Source of the DNA: Aurantiochytrium sp. KH105
Lineage: Eukaryota > Sar > Bigyra > Thraustochytrida > Thraustochytriidae
Length of the DNA stretch: 64,000 bases
Direction of reading: 5' to 3'
NCBI GenBank assembly: GCA_003116975.1
Contig: BGKB01000123.1
Location: 1 to 64,000 of the forward strand
The first letter of the stretch is position 1. Each line of letters begins with the position of its first letter. Made by a program: the position numbers and the translations under genes. The notes under the pieces are model-generated. The model was not told the DNA's origin. It did no database searches and saw only the letters and a program-made list of their open reading frames with translations. Shown one piece after another: positions 26,640 through 37,172 of this stretch.

Positions 26640-27360
26640 TGAGTTTATAGTAAGCTAGCTAGCCACGACGTCTTCCACTCCGCGTCGCAGCAAGCAAAGC
26701 CGCAGGCGTGCGTGCACACATGCATGCATGGCACGCACCACGCCGATCCGCGCCGATCCGCTCCGCATGTCCCAAAAGGCAGCGCCCCAGCAGGCCCCAC
26801 AGCGGGACCGCAGCGGGGCCGGGGCTGTCGCGGGACGGGCGCAGTAGGTCCCGCTTCCAGCCAGCCTGTTCCTACTACACTTGGACAGCATCTTGTAGGC
26901 AGTCACGGTCGCCGGGCGCCGGGCGCCGGATCCTGCCACGATGGCCCGGCCCTTGCCTCCGGGCCGGGCATTTGCGAAGGTCCGCGAGATCAGGAGGAAC
27001 GGCGTATGCGGAAGGCGGGCGTATGAGATACGGTGGCGAATACTGGGTCTTTCTTCTTTGCGTTGCCACAGACTCCATCCATTGTCAGTCATGGTGCGAG
27101 CATGCAAGCGTGCATATCTATGTATGCCCACTACAAACGATGGCGTTACTGGTCGAGCGTGATAGCTCACGAGATCGCACAGACGCCGGCTGTGCGAGTG
27201 ACTTGCCATGGTGAGTGATCGCGCGAAGCTCGTGTGACGACACCCAGTGGCGCACGTACGGTAGCGGCACAAGTGACGGTATCGGCTCCGGTTGCATGTG
27301 CGAATTGCTGATTAGTTATCTGCAGCGTCTCTTTGCGAACGCAACAAGGCGCTGCAGACA
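26640..27360. other. spacer with no supported gene
   Basis: Frames on both strands up to ~200 codons are present, but they are low in recognisable structure. Short local duplications occur (CCGATCCG near 26750; GCCGGGC near 26910-26930). Confidence 0.4.
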
Positions 27361-27368
27361 GAAGAAGA

Positions 27369-27914
27369 TCATCGCTTCAATAGAGGGAAAAACAGGCCTC
27401 GGGCCTGGAAGGGTGGCATGCGGCAGCGGCCCGGTGTCCCATTCTCGGCAGCAGGAAACCTCGACGTGGCAGCAATCTTTTTTGGCCGCTGTTTCATATC
27501 AATCAAGGGTGCCGATGCGGGCCCGGGCCGAGCTTCAACAACTCCTATCACTCTGTTCGCATTCTCTGACAGCAGCACTTTGCCGCCGGCAGTACCGAGA
27601 GCGAGCAAGCACGGCAGATTTGAGGCTGCTTCGTTCCGCTTCGTTGGCGCTACACGAACACGGTGATCGTCCATGTGTTTGCATTTGTTGTTAGGGCGCA
27701 GAACCTCCGCGAGCGGCAATGGAGCGGCCCGGTCGGCCCCGATTGTTTCCGTGTTGTCCTTTTCCAGTTGTGTTCTTTCTGCGTAAAGGAATGACTTTGC
27801 TTCCTGTTGCCGTCGACGGCTGAGTCTGATTGGCACAGTGATCGAAAGCTCTTTCAGCGACCGCCTGTTTGCTTTCCGCTGGCGTGTATCCTCTGTGCAG
27901 TCTCGAGCTTGCAT
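27369..27914 (-). CDS. hypothetical 181-residue frame, weak support
   Basis: It opens with ATG and reads MQARDCTEDTRQRKANRRSL, basic and polar throughout, with no domain, leader or membrane segment. An ATG-initiated plus-strand frame (27418-27666) overlaps it and is about as plausible. I list it because the composition is not simple repeat, but the gene may not exist. Confidence 0.2.
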   Translation of the reverse strand: MQARDCTEDTRQRKANRRSLKELSITVPIRLSRRRQQEAKSFLYAERTQLEKDNTETIGADRAAPLPLAEVLRPNNKCKHMDDHRVRVAPTKRNEAASNLPCLLALGTAGGKVLLSENANRVIGVVEARPGPASAPLIDMKQRPKKIAATSRFPAAENGTPGRCRMPPFQARGLFFPLLKR

Positions 27915-28140
27915 CTAGGCGCGTTGCGCACCCACCTTTGCGGAGGTTGAGGCTGCCCTTGGCAGTGTATACTTGACAACGGAGCTCGACCGGCGCGGTT
28001 TTGCGGCAAGCTGACTGGCTCGAGCTGCAAGCGTTCCTGATCTAGGAACGCCAGCGACGCGATCCGCCGCGCCTGTGGCATCGGCCACCAGCGGGACAGG
28101 CTCGTGGAGACTCGGAGACTTTGGTCAGTCCGTTTTTATT

Positions 28141-28430
28141 TCAAAAATTTTCTGCCAAGGCTTTCTCAAGGCCCCATGGGCCAGCCAAGGGAAGCGCTCG
28201 TCTGAGTTGGCGAGCCTCTCTTAGCTGCCGTAATATTTTTGCAATCAACAGGCAGTCTCCATCTCCTATTGTATCTTCAACTTGAAGCAAGATACACGCT
28301 GCTTCCCGAGCAAGCCTTGCAGCATAAATCCTTGCTGTTTGCAAAACAACAGCTTTGTCGATGCATAAGGCATCGAGGCAGCCCTTTATTTTCAAGAGAG
28401 TCGATTTTGTTCGAGAGGCGCGCGAACGTT
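28141..28430 (-). CDS. possible terminal exon with amphipathic helix text, unknown
   Basis: The minus frame reads KIKGCLDALCIDKAVVLQTA and on through RLAREAACILLQVEDTIGDG to a stop at 28141, convincingly helical. It has no ATG (the first candidate is TTG at 28395) and is open back to about 28435, where CTGAGCAG could be an acceptor. An upstream exon could not be identified. A plus-strand frame (28239-28727) covers the same DNA and its second half is also protein-like, so strand is uncertain. Confidence 0.25.
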
Positions 28431-28731
28431 CATTTCCTGCTCAGGTGCAGGAGACCGAAGCTTCCTGCAAGCCGGATGGCAATGCCGCGGAAGCGCCGCG
28501 CAAGTCACGTCGCCATGGGTTCGCAAGGAAGGCTTCATGAATTTCGAATGCAGGATCTCATGGCAGTTCTGATGGACCCGGGCTCGGACGTGGTGATCGG
28601 TCGGTCGGTTGCCAAGGTCGGTCAATCGGTCAGCATCGAGATCAGCAGGATGGCGAACTCGATTCCGCACGGTCGAGTCAATTACAGTATTCAGAACGGC
28701 CAACGCCGCCAGATCCTTGGAATCTAATAAT

Positions 28732-28843
28732 CACTCGTGATTCAAGATCAAGTGGCAGTGGCCGGTGGGCCCGGCCCTGGAATGATCCACTCGTGATTCA
28801 AGAATTAAGTTGCAGGTGGCCGGTAGGTTAGGCCTCGAAGTAA
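28732..28843. repeat. two-copy 56 bp tandem repeat
   Basis: CACTCGTGATTCAAG occurs at 28732 and 28788. The two units continue in parallel (AAGTGGCAGTGGCCGGTGGG versus AAGTTGCAGGTGGCCGGTAG), clearly diverged copies. They lie immediately downstream of the minus-strand relic at 28865-29480. Confidence 0.75.
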
Positions 28844-28864
28844 CCCACGTGTGGGGCTTTGGCA

Positions 28865-29480
28865 TTAACGACAATAATCTTCGGGTTGAACAACGGGCTG
28901 AGCCATCTCAATTAGTACATTGTTGTGGCCGAAGAAAGGATTTCGAACCGAACACCACGCAAGAGGGGTGTTACTGTTAATCAATGCCATGTTTTCTGTT
29001 GCGTACGAAGCGATTTGGGCAAACTCCGACACTGACCCACTCAAGTTCCGAGAAAAGGCCATGCACTGACCAACTTATCGCCGCTGGACAACTTGCAGAC
29101 TGGTATTATCCAGCGCGAGCGAGTTCGGCCGCTTCTCTTTGGCTGATAATGCTCTCGACTATCGGCGGCACCTTTTCAAGGCTGAGGGTATAGATCTCTC
29201 CGCCATAACTTTGATGGAAACAGCCTTATTTTCATTCATGCTCGATTTTTAGGCTTGCACAGCACTTTCACTATAGAAAGTACTAATAGTAAATAGTGGG
29301 TCTCGGCTAGGCGACGGAAAGTAAACGGTTTCTCTGTTCACATTCTCGTAGCGCATGAAAGCTGAAGTATAACGAGCAGGAACGGCCAAGACATCGCTGA
29401 AGAATTGCTTAGTCATTGAGAGGTCAGGCTGCAGTCCAAGTGGGTCATTGAGGATGCAAGACGGGCCGACAGCGCGTTAG
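28865..29480 (-). pseudogene. minus-strand coding relic, family unknown
   Basis: Three successive minus-strand stretches read like genuine protein but sit in different frames: 29464-29249 (including MTKQFFSDVLAVPARYTSAF and YENVNRETVYFPSPSRDPLF), 29225-29106 (including YGGEIYTLSLEKVPPIVESI) and 29062-28865 (including SVSEFAQIASYATENMALIN and WCSVRNPFFGHNNVLIEMAQ). The region is less GC-rich than its surroundings. It is either a decayed gene or a gene with very short introns. I recognise no family, and nothing identifies it as part of a mobile element. Confidence 0.45.
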
Positions 29481-30140
29481 ACTCCGTCGGTTGTTGCACG
29501 AGTCCGATTCTTTATGCACAATGAGCGCGCGGGACGCGAAAGAAGCTGTCGTGGAGTCCATGACAACTTATATAGAAAGCATTACTTCTACAACCATCGT
29601 TGCACGTGGTATGGCGCGCGGCGGAATGGAAGGGAGCTGCCGACTGCAAGTTGCACTTGTAGCTGCAGCAGAGTGAATTGAAGGTGAGGCCATTTGGTTG
29701 CCTAGAAAGAAACATTCGCGCGGCGGATGCGGAAAACGTCGTTCTTACTAAAGACACGGAAAGCGGTGGCCTCCTTGCGAGTGTTTTATGCCATCGTTTG
29801 CCTTCTTTCGTCACGTCATCTCAACCAAAGGTGTCGAGAGCTTTGACGCAACAAACGAGGGCAGGGAGAGAGAGTGAGAGAGCCAGAAAGTTTGCGTCTG
29901 AGGGCGGAAATGCAGGCACCAGCAGCGGAAGGAGTTTCTGATGTGACTGTGGCCGATTCCCCGCTCATTGTTCCTACCGAAAATAAGAACTCCTGCGCAT
30001 TCCGCAGCTCTCACTGTCAATTTAAAAAAAAAAAGTGTGGGAAAGACCAAGCCAATCCGCGAATTGCCGTCGATCTGATCTCCACGCTCGCCCCGGCTGC
30101 TCGACGCTGAGGTGGCTTGACTTGGCGCGGCTGACTTGAC
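29481..30140. other. flank of the relic, weak frames only
   Basis: A minus-strand TATATAAG at about 29573-29566 is followed by ATG and ~38 codons (MDSTTASFASRALIVHKESD), which might be the original 5' end of the relic. Further right, minus 29811-30185 is a 124-codon frame without features, and an A-rich run (TTTAAAAAAAAAAAG) lies near 30021. Confidence 0.35.
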
Positions 30141-30930
30141 GAGGCGTGGCCTTGCAGGAGCTTGCTCAGACTCGACCGAGGCCACGCCGCGCTGGCTTCG
30201 GGAGAACGTGCCCGACTTCTCCCCTTGCTCGCTCCCCTTCGCGCTCCTTCCCCGCGTACGTCAACATGTCCCCGCGCTCCGAGGAGGAGACGCTCTGCCG
30301 CTGTCCAGGCCCCGCGATTCTTCGCCTTGCGCAGCGACGCGCAAGCCCCGGCTTTGCCTGGTCTGCTTCTTTCTCCGCGCCGCTCGCCTGCCGCCGCCGC
30401 CAGCTGCAGCCTGCCTGCTCGCCTCCGCGCCTCCGCGCCGCCCCCGCGTGCCTGGCCGGGGCGCGACGAGTCTGGCTCGACGCGGCTCGCCTTGCGGGCG
30501 CGAGATCGAGAGCGGCGAGGTCACTCGGCTGGGCTCTGAGGGACTGCCAGCCAGCCGCGCGGGCCCGGGCGGTCACACGGCTGCGGCGCGGCGTGCATTC
30601 CGCCGCCAGTGGCAGGCCGCAAGGAGGGAGGGGCGAGGAGGAGGAGAGATGCAATGTCGCGGCCGCGGGCCCAGGGGCGTGGCGCAAGCCAGGAAACACG
30701 CCGGCCGCGGTGAGGTATGCGAGGAGGAAGGGGGCTGCCGGCGGTGAATGTGTGTGTGTGTGTTTCGAGGTGGTTTGGTCTCGCAGCCAGCGAGCAAATT
30801 TAGCTTGCTAGTTAGCTTGCAAGCTTGGAGCGAGGAATCAGTCCGGATCGAGTCCGGGCGGTCCAGAAAAGAGCAATGCAGAGCAATGCAGAGACGCGAT
30901 CAAAAGATAGCTGGCCGGCTGGCTGACTGA

Positions 30931-31002
30931 CTGGCCGACGAACTGGCCGACGAACTGGCCGATGAACCAGCTGACGAACTAGCTGACGAACTGGCTGACT
31001 TG
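30931..31002. repeat. 12 bp tandem repeat, six copies
   Basis: CTGGCCGACGAA and close variants start at 30931, 30943, 30955, 30967, 30979 and 30991. The later copies drift to CTAGCTGACGAA. Flanked by GGCTGGCTGACTGACTGG. Confidence 0.8.
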
Positions 31003-32195
31003 CTGTGGCTAGCTGATCTGGTCTTAAAGTCTTCTCGACCGAGCAGCCGGCCGCTGCTGGCTGATGCGAGAACATTTTCAGGAGTGAGTCAGATCACATC
31101 AGATCATACCAGCGGTCGGTCTATTTCTTCGTTCAATCATTCGATCGTCCAATTGCTTGCATCCAATCCTTCGTTCGTTCGATCGATCGTCCGTGCGCGT
31201 ACCATTCATTAATTCAATCGCCAAAGGAGGAAGCAAAACTCCGGAATTCAGTCAGGCGCGGATCACTCGCAGGCCGCCTTGGGACGCCCGCAAGCTACAG
31301 CCGCGCAGCATCAGAAGGAAAGCATAATGTGGACAACCTCGTCAGTCTCTCTCCTCCAGCATCAACCTATTCAGCCTTTCCCCCCATCCCTCACTGTGGT
31401 ATAGCGACACAGCCCACACGTTAAAACATAACCCCGCACTGCGGGCGGAGCGGTCGTGCGCGCCCTGCAGCTGGTCGGATCGGAGGTCGGGACCAGAAGC
31501 CGCGCCGGGCGGCTTCATCGCTGCGCGCCTAGCTTTCAGAATGCATCGCTTGCCCCCGCGACGCCGTCGGATACGCCGCACGCGCGCCCCGTTCGCGGTC
31601 CCAGACTCGGTCACGGGTCCGGGAATGGACGCAGGCGAGGTGCGCGAAGGAAGCAAGCAGGACCGGGCGTTTGTGAGGAAGAACACACGTTCGTTGTTTG
31701 GCCTCGCGCAAAACTGGCCACTTGGGCTGATGTGAGTGAGGCTGTCGGTAGGCTCTGCCTGCGATCGAGCGTGCATGCATGCATGCATGTATGCACGCGC
31801 GCAGAGAAACGGGTCAACAGGCGCATGAATTTCGTTCGCGGAGCAGGCTTGTATGGGGACGCGCCGCGAGGTTTCGCTTCGCTCGCGTTTCTCGCAAACG
31901 CTCGCGCTTGCGCTATTTTTTTCTTCTCAAAGCCGGTGATGCTAGCACGCACGCACGACGCTATACGGCGTGCTACGCAATGGCCTTGGTGTGAAAGAAA
32001 GGAGACCTTCAAGGTGGTATGTAAAATGCACAGCAAAGTCAGGCAGGCCGCAGCAGCTGCAGCTGCTGCTGCTGGTTGATGGCTAATGCACACAGTGATG
32101 GCAAAAGGAGCTGGAAGAGCTTTGATGAACTTTCGTGACCTCTAGCCCTATTGCATCTAGTTGCACCGCATTTCGCCCTTCATTCTCTTGCTCAT

Positions 32196-32440
32196 CCGTT
32201 CTTTTGTCCTTCCTTCCATCCATCCTTCCTTTTCATCCTTCCTTTCACCCCATTCCTCTTTTCCTTTGCCCTTCCACCAACTCATCCTTCAAGTTCTTCT
32301 GCTGCAGCTGCTTCCTCCTCTCCTTTCATTCCTTCCTTCCCTCCCTCCCTGCCATCCATCCATCCTTCCATCCATCCAGATCCCAGCCGTCATGGCCTGA
32401 CCCTTGGCCACCCATTCATCCATTCATCCAACGAGCCAGC
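32196..32440 (+). repeat. pyrimidine-rich CATC/CTTC tract
   Basis: About 245 bp almost free of G on the plus strand, built of CCATC, CCTTC and TTCC units (CATCCATCCTTCC; CTCCCTCCCTGCCATCCATC). Open frames here are artefacts of the skew. The opposite strand is a long purine run. Confidence 0.7.
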
Positions 32441-32499
32441 CTGTGCGCGACTCTCGAGCCGCCTAACCTCAGAAGCCGGGCCTGGCGACGCAGCTGGGC

Positions 32500-32530
32500 G
32501 ATGCGATGCGATGCGATGCGATGCGATGCA
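32500..32530. repeat. (ATGCG)n pentanucleotide repeat
   Basis: Six units of ATGCG ending in ATGCATCC. Confidence 0.85.
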
Positions 32531-32897
32531 TCCACGCCAGCCCGCTCGACGCGCCCTCGGGAGGCTCCGCGCCTGGACCGCCTCGCCTCGCGGCCCAGGA
32601 AGGGCAAGGCGCGAACTCGCCTGCGACATGCAAAGCGCAGGAATTGAATCGCAAGGACGCGCTTCGATCAAAAGCAAGAAGCCACAACAGCCACCACAGC
32701 CAGCGGTCACTCCGCCGCGCGCAGCCAGCCCCGCAGCTGACCTTCTTCTTACCTTCTCTCGCAGATGGAACGGAGATAGCTGCCGGGCCGAGTGACCATG
32801 CCCACACCTGGCGCCGGAGGGACCAAAAGCCAACGCACGGGCTGCGCTGTGGGCCATGTCGACCATGTTTGCCGCTGAATTCGCGGGGCGCCGCACG

Positions 32898-32909
32898 CTC
32901 TCTCTCTCC

Positions 32910-32940
<31 letters not shown>

Positions 32941-32941
32941 T
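32898..32941. repeat. (CT)n followed by (CG)n
   Basis: A CT dinucleotide run passes directly into an alternating CG run, a combination prone to triplex and Z-DNA forms. Confidence 0.85.
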
Positions 32942-33369
32942 GACGCAGGTGGCCAAGCCTCAGTGCTGTCGGGCGGGCAGTCTGTGCATGGCATGGGTGC
33001 TTGACGCCGGCGCGGCCACCCCGGCACGCTATAGATACCAGGCGAGCGTCAGGCGTGAGGTCTGGGAGCGTGGACGGGTCGAACGACCGCCTCCCTGCGC
33101 AGGAAGGCCCGGGAGTCGACGGGGGAACAGAAAAGCAAGCAAGCGGCAACGAGCAGGCAAGGGCGGTCGACAGCGTCGCTTCGAGCCGATCCAAGGCGCG
33201 GCGCGTGGCAAGTTTGCATTTGGTTGTGTTTAGTCATGGACTTTTCTCATAGGTTTCGCTGTTTCTTTCTCGCCTGCATCCGTTCAATTCTTCTGCTCAA
33301 CAAGTGTACATACATCCTCTTGTTCATCTGCCGCAAGCGCTAGGCTAGCCCGTCAGGCGATGAGTCAGT

Positions 33370-33425
33370 GAGCCAGCCATCGAGCGGCAGCGGCTGTGAG
33401 CCAGCCATCGAGCGGCAGCGGCTGT
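33370..33425. repeat. exact 28 bp tandem duplication
   Basis: GAGCCAGCCATCGAGCGGCA followed by GCGGCTGT occurs at 33370 and again at 33398 with no difference visible, so it is recent. Confidence 0.85.
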
Positions 33426-34842
33426 GGCGGCCTATCCGAGACCAGACTTTCCCCAGCAATGATTCTTTAATGTTTCTTTTTTTTATTTGAATTTCTTTCT
33501 TTCATCCAACCTTGGAAAACTAATTTTTTGTTTTTGTTTTCCCTCAATCGCTCATTTTTTTGTCTCTGTTTCTTCCAAGGGTCCAATGCAAACAGCAGGA
33601 GTTCAAAACTGCGCGCAGCCAAAGAGGAGCGCGAAAAGAAGAAGAAAAGCGCTCATCCGGGCGCGTCGAGCGAGGAAGGGCTTAAGAAACTGCGGCGCTT
33701 TTCCAGGCGGTGCGCTCGGCGTCGCGTGGCCTCGCTCGCTTGGGCGTTCGCGGTCAGCGCAGTGAGCGAGCGCAGTGAGCGCAGCGACCTCGGTGCGAAA
33801 GGTGCCGCCCTCTTTTCTTTATTCATTCATTCTTTCTATTCTTTCTTTTTTCCTTTCTTTGTCCACGTCTCCTCGGCCACTCTCGACGACGCAGGCTCCC
33901 GCTCTCTCGCCTTGGCCTGCGTGTGTCCCCAGTCAGGGCGGCTGGCTTGGCCAGCGACTGTTGCGCAATATAGTTGCCTCCCTGCCCCGCGACCCGCGCT
34001 GCGCTGCGCACTCCGCTGCGCCAGGCGGGTACGTGGCCTCCGTCCAGGTGTCGACAAGCCCGGCCACCTTCGCGTGCACCTAGCGATTGATCGCCAAGCA
34101 CTGCCTGCCGCGTGCGCCATTCCCGGCGGGCCTGATTGGCGGCGGTGCCTCTGCTGGTGCCGGGTTCCGTGGACGCTGCACTGCTGTCGACGAGCGAGAC
34201 GGGGCACGCGACCAGAAGAGAGACGTCGAGAGTCTCTCCTCGCGTGACCTTGCAAGAATGGGGAAAGAAACAGAGAAAGAGCGCGAGCTCTGTCGACTTG
34301 GGGAGGTGCCGGGAGGCGTTCCACGCAGTTGATCAGCTGTTGCAGGCATACAAGCAGCTACAGCCGAGAAAGCCGCTGCCGCGGAAAACTCGATCAAGAC
34401 CTGGTCAAAGTCTCGCCACCAAAGCGCATGCATGCAAGGGTAGAAGGCGAAAGGTCTCAGCCAACGAGCGAGCGAAAGAGCGAGCTGCAGCTGCAGCTGC
34501 AGAGACCCTGCCAGCCAGAAACGCAGCCGGACCCAATCCTTACCTCGGACCAAGCGAGAAAGCAGAATCACTGCTGAAAGCAAGCAGGGAAGGAAGCAGC
34601 TGCACTCCAGGCAACGGCAAGCAAGCATGAGCTCACACTCTGCTGGTCGCTGGCTGGCGGCGAGCGAGCAAACAAACAGACAAAGAAAAAAAGAAACGTC
34701 CAAACAAGGCAGAGATCCCGGCCCCCCACCCAGAGAAGGCCACGACGCCAGCATCCGCAGGGACGCTTGGGCATTTTGCACTCACCCTGGATCCTCTTTC
34801 TTCCTTCATCTCTCGAGACCTGCTCGGCGCCGCCCGAGAGGT

Positions 34843-34846
<4 letters not shown>

Positions 34847-34876
<30 letters not shown>

Positions 34877-34904
34877 TGCCTGCTTGCTTGCTTGCTTGCT
34901 TGCT
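34847..34904. repeat. (CTGG)n then (CTTG)n tetranucleotide tract
   Basis: About seven CTGG units change by single-base drift into about seven CTTG units. Confidence 0.85.
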
Positions 34905-35068
34905 CGCCATTGACAGTGAGAGATTTTCTTTCTTTTGCTCAGCGTCTCATCTCTAGATCGTGACGTACGTACGTGCGACGTGCGACGTGCGTACGTACGT
35001 GCGGCAGCGGAGATGTTCGTCCCTTGATCTGCATCGAAGCCAAGAGAATCAGCCAACCAAATCCCATC

Positions 35069-35130
35069 CAAGCCAAGCCAAGCCAAGCCAAGCCAAGCCA
35101 AGCCAAGCCAAGCCAAGCCAAGCCAAGCCA
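35069..35130. repeat. (AAGCC)n pentanucleotide repeat, ~12 units
   Basis: Uninterrupted AAGCC repeat of about 60 bp, the purest and longest pentamer in the window. It keeps all frames open on both strands, which explains the long frames at 34960-36084 and 34568-35248. Confidence 0.9.
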
Positions 35131-35633
35131 GAGCCACTCGGACCAAACCGCAACGAGGGCTCGCTGGCGAAGGTCGAAAAGTTTGAAGTGCAGCGGTGCC
35201 GCGTGCAGTCAGTGCACGCAGCGCGGTCGGTGCGCCACTTCTCAACACACACCGCCGCGCACCTGAGGTTTACAGTTAGTCAGCAAGCAGGCAGCGCCAC
35301 GGCGCGAGCAGCTGCAGAGCAAAGCAGAGCACGCATTCACGTCAAGCAAAAGCACCCAAGCAAAAAGACCCAAGCAATCAATCACCCCATTCGCACTTCT
35401 TCAATCCTTCCCTTCCCTTCCCTCCTTCGCATCGACTCGACTCGACGCGACACCTCTGACCCGACTCCTCTGACTCGCCCCGATCCGACTCCACGGGCCC
35501 CGCAGCGCCCCGCAGCTGGCGCAGCAGACTCGATCGCCTCGACTTGGTTGCGCGGTGTAGAACGGCGCCGCGAGAAGAGCGACGCGGCGCCCGACAAACA
35601 GCCAACCGAGGCAGGCCCGCGCGGCACCCATCG

Positions 35634-35686
35634 CGGCATCCATCGCGGCGTCCATCGCGGCGTCCATCGCGGCATCGCAGCGTGCG
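35634..35686. repeat. 12 bp tandem repeat (CATCGCGGCRTC)
   Basis: Four units differing at one position (A or G). Confidence 0.8.
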
Positions 35687-35924
35687 AGCGTGCGTGCGTT
35701 CGCGTGGAGCTGCGCGGCCTCGGAGGGCGCGCAGCGGCAGCGGGCTCCGCTCCGCCCCGGACACGGCCGAGAAGGAGGCCGGCTGGCTGGCGAGGCGCGG
35801 ATCGGCACGGAGGTGGCCAGTCCCAGATTGGAGAGAATAAGAGGAACGCCTGCAACAGCTTCGGCAGGCGCCTGGGCGAGCGAGCGAGCGATTGCCTGCT
35901 TGCTTGCCTGCCGCTTGGGCGAGC

Positions 35925-35951
35925 CGTCCTTCCCTTCCCTTCCCTTCCCTT
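35925..35951. repeat. (TTCCC)n repeat
   Basis: Five units of TTCCC within a broader pyrimidine-rich context. Confidence 0.8.
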
Positions 35952-36352
35952 GCCTGGCTTCCAGCGCACCCAGCCGAGACCAAGGCCAAGTCTAAGCCCG
36001 ACCCTCGAGCCAATCCCAGCGCTTCTTGGACCGAGATCGATCGATTCAAAGCTCATTCCCCCCATCGATCGATCAATCGAGTGATCAATCGATTGATCAC
36101 TCGCTCGAGCGTGCATTCTTTCATTCATTCATTTCGTCCATCACTCGTCACCCTTTCTGCGTAAGCCAGCGTGGCGAGAGGCACGTCTCACAAAGCGCGT
36201 GGTGCAGCGGCGCAGAAGCGGCAGACTCTGGCTGGCTGGCTGGCTGGTCGTGCACGTGCCGGCGAGTCGGTTCTGCCCTTCCCTATTTTTCTTTTTCCTT
36301 TCATTCTTTCCCTCCTTTCCTTCTCCCGCTCGTGCTTGCGCGCCTGCCTGCG

Positions 36353-36410
36353 TGCTTGCTTGCTTGCTTGCTTGCTTGCGAGCGTGCGTGCGTGCGTGCG
36401 TGCGTGCGTG
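36353..36410. repeat. (CTTG)n then (CGTG)n tetranucleotide tract
   Basis: TGCTTGCTTGC passes into CGTGCGTGCGTG over about 58 bp, the same drifting pattern seen at 34847-34904. Confidence 0.85.
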
Positions 36411-37059
36411 CAAGCTCGCCTGCGCCAGCCAAATCGAGCTCGCGCTGCCGCCTCGAGCCGCGCGCGGAGACCTCGCCCGCTCGCTGCCTGGGCCAGGCAT
36501 CGAGGCCGAGGCGAGGCGATCAAAAAGCAAAGCAAAGCAAAGCAAGCACGGGAGACGAAGGGCTCCTGGCCGCGCGCGAGGAGGCCCCGCACGCAGGAGG
36601 CGGGCGAGCCAGCAGCGTCTGCGTGGCGCAAGTTGAGGCCGCGCGCTGGCGCATCATCGGGCTGGCGGGCACAAGGGCAGGCAGGCGGCAGAAGGGTCTC
36701 GTTTCCTGGTTTCCTGGCGCCCGTCGCAACGGGCATCGAACGGGGCGCGTCAGATTTGATCAAACGTGATCTGGTCCACTTCGATCCACTTCGATCTGAT
36801 CTGATCGCCTCGCGACGGCAGAACCGCCTCGCGCGCGTCGCGGGCTCGCGCTTGAGCCGGAGTTCGAGCTCGCTTGCCCGCCCGCCGTGCTGACAGGCAG
36901 GCAGTCCGGCGGACAGTCCCAGGGCAGCGCCGAGAGCGAGCGATTGCGCAGCCCTCGTCGCTGTTCACGCAGCGCGCCAACGACGCCGGCGAAGAGGACT
37001 CGCTTGAGGACAAAGAAAACCGTGGCGCGCGACGCCTTTCGACAGCGGCCAGGCCAGGT

Positions 37060-37099
37060 CAAGACAAGATAAGGCAAGACAAGACAAGACAAGACAAGC
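37060..37099. repeat. (AAGAC)n pentanucleotide repeat
   Basis: About eight units of CAAGA, the first ones imperfect. Confidence 0.85.
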
Positions 37100-37125
37100 A
37101 AGGTAAGTTAATCGCGCTCTCGAAG

Positions 37126-37172
37126 AGCAGCAAAAGCAGCAAAAGCAGCAAAAGCAGCAAAAGCAGCAAAGA
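37126..37172. repeat. 9 bp tandem repeat AGCAGCAAA, five copies
   Basis: Five units of AGCAGCAAA, only ~27 bp beyond the AAGAC repeat. On the minus strand it reads as a Cys/Phe run, which should not be taken as coding. Confidence 0.85.

Noticed and set aside
26640-27230. Gene on the plus strand around 26708-27214
   Set aside because: Frame lacks domains and contains local duplications; the opposite strand is equally open.
34568-36128. Frames of 226-374 codons through the AAGCC and 12 bp repeats
   Set aside because: Length comes from repeat units that contain no stop in any frame; flanking text is simple-sequence-derived.
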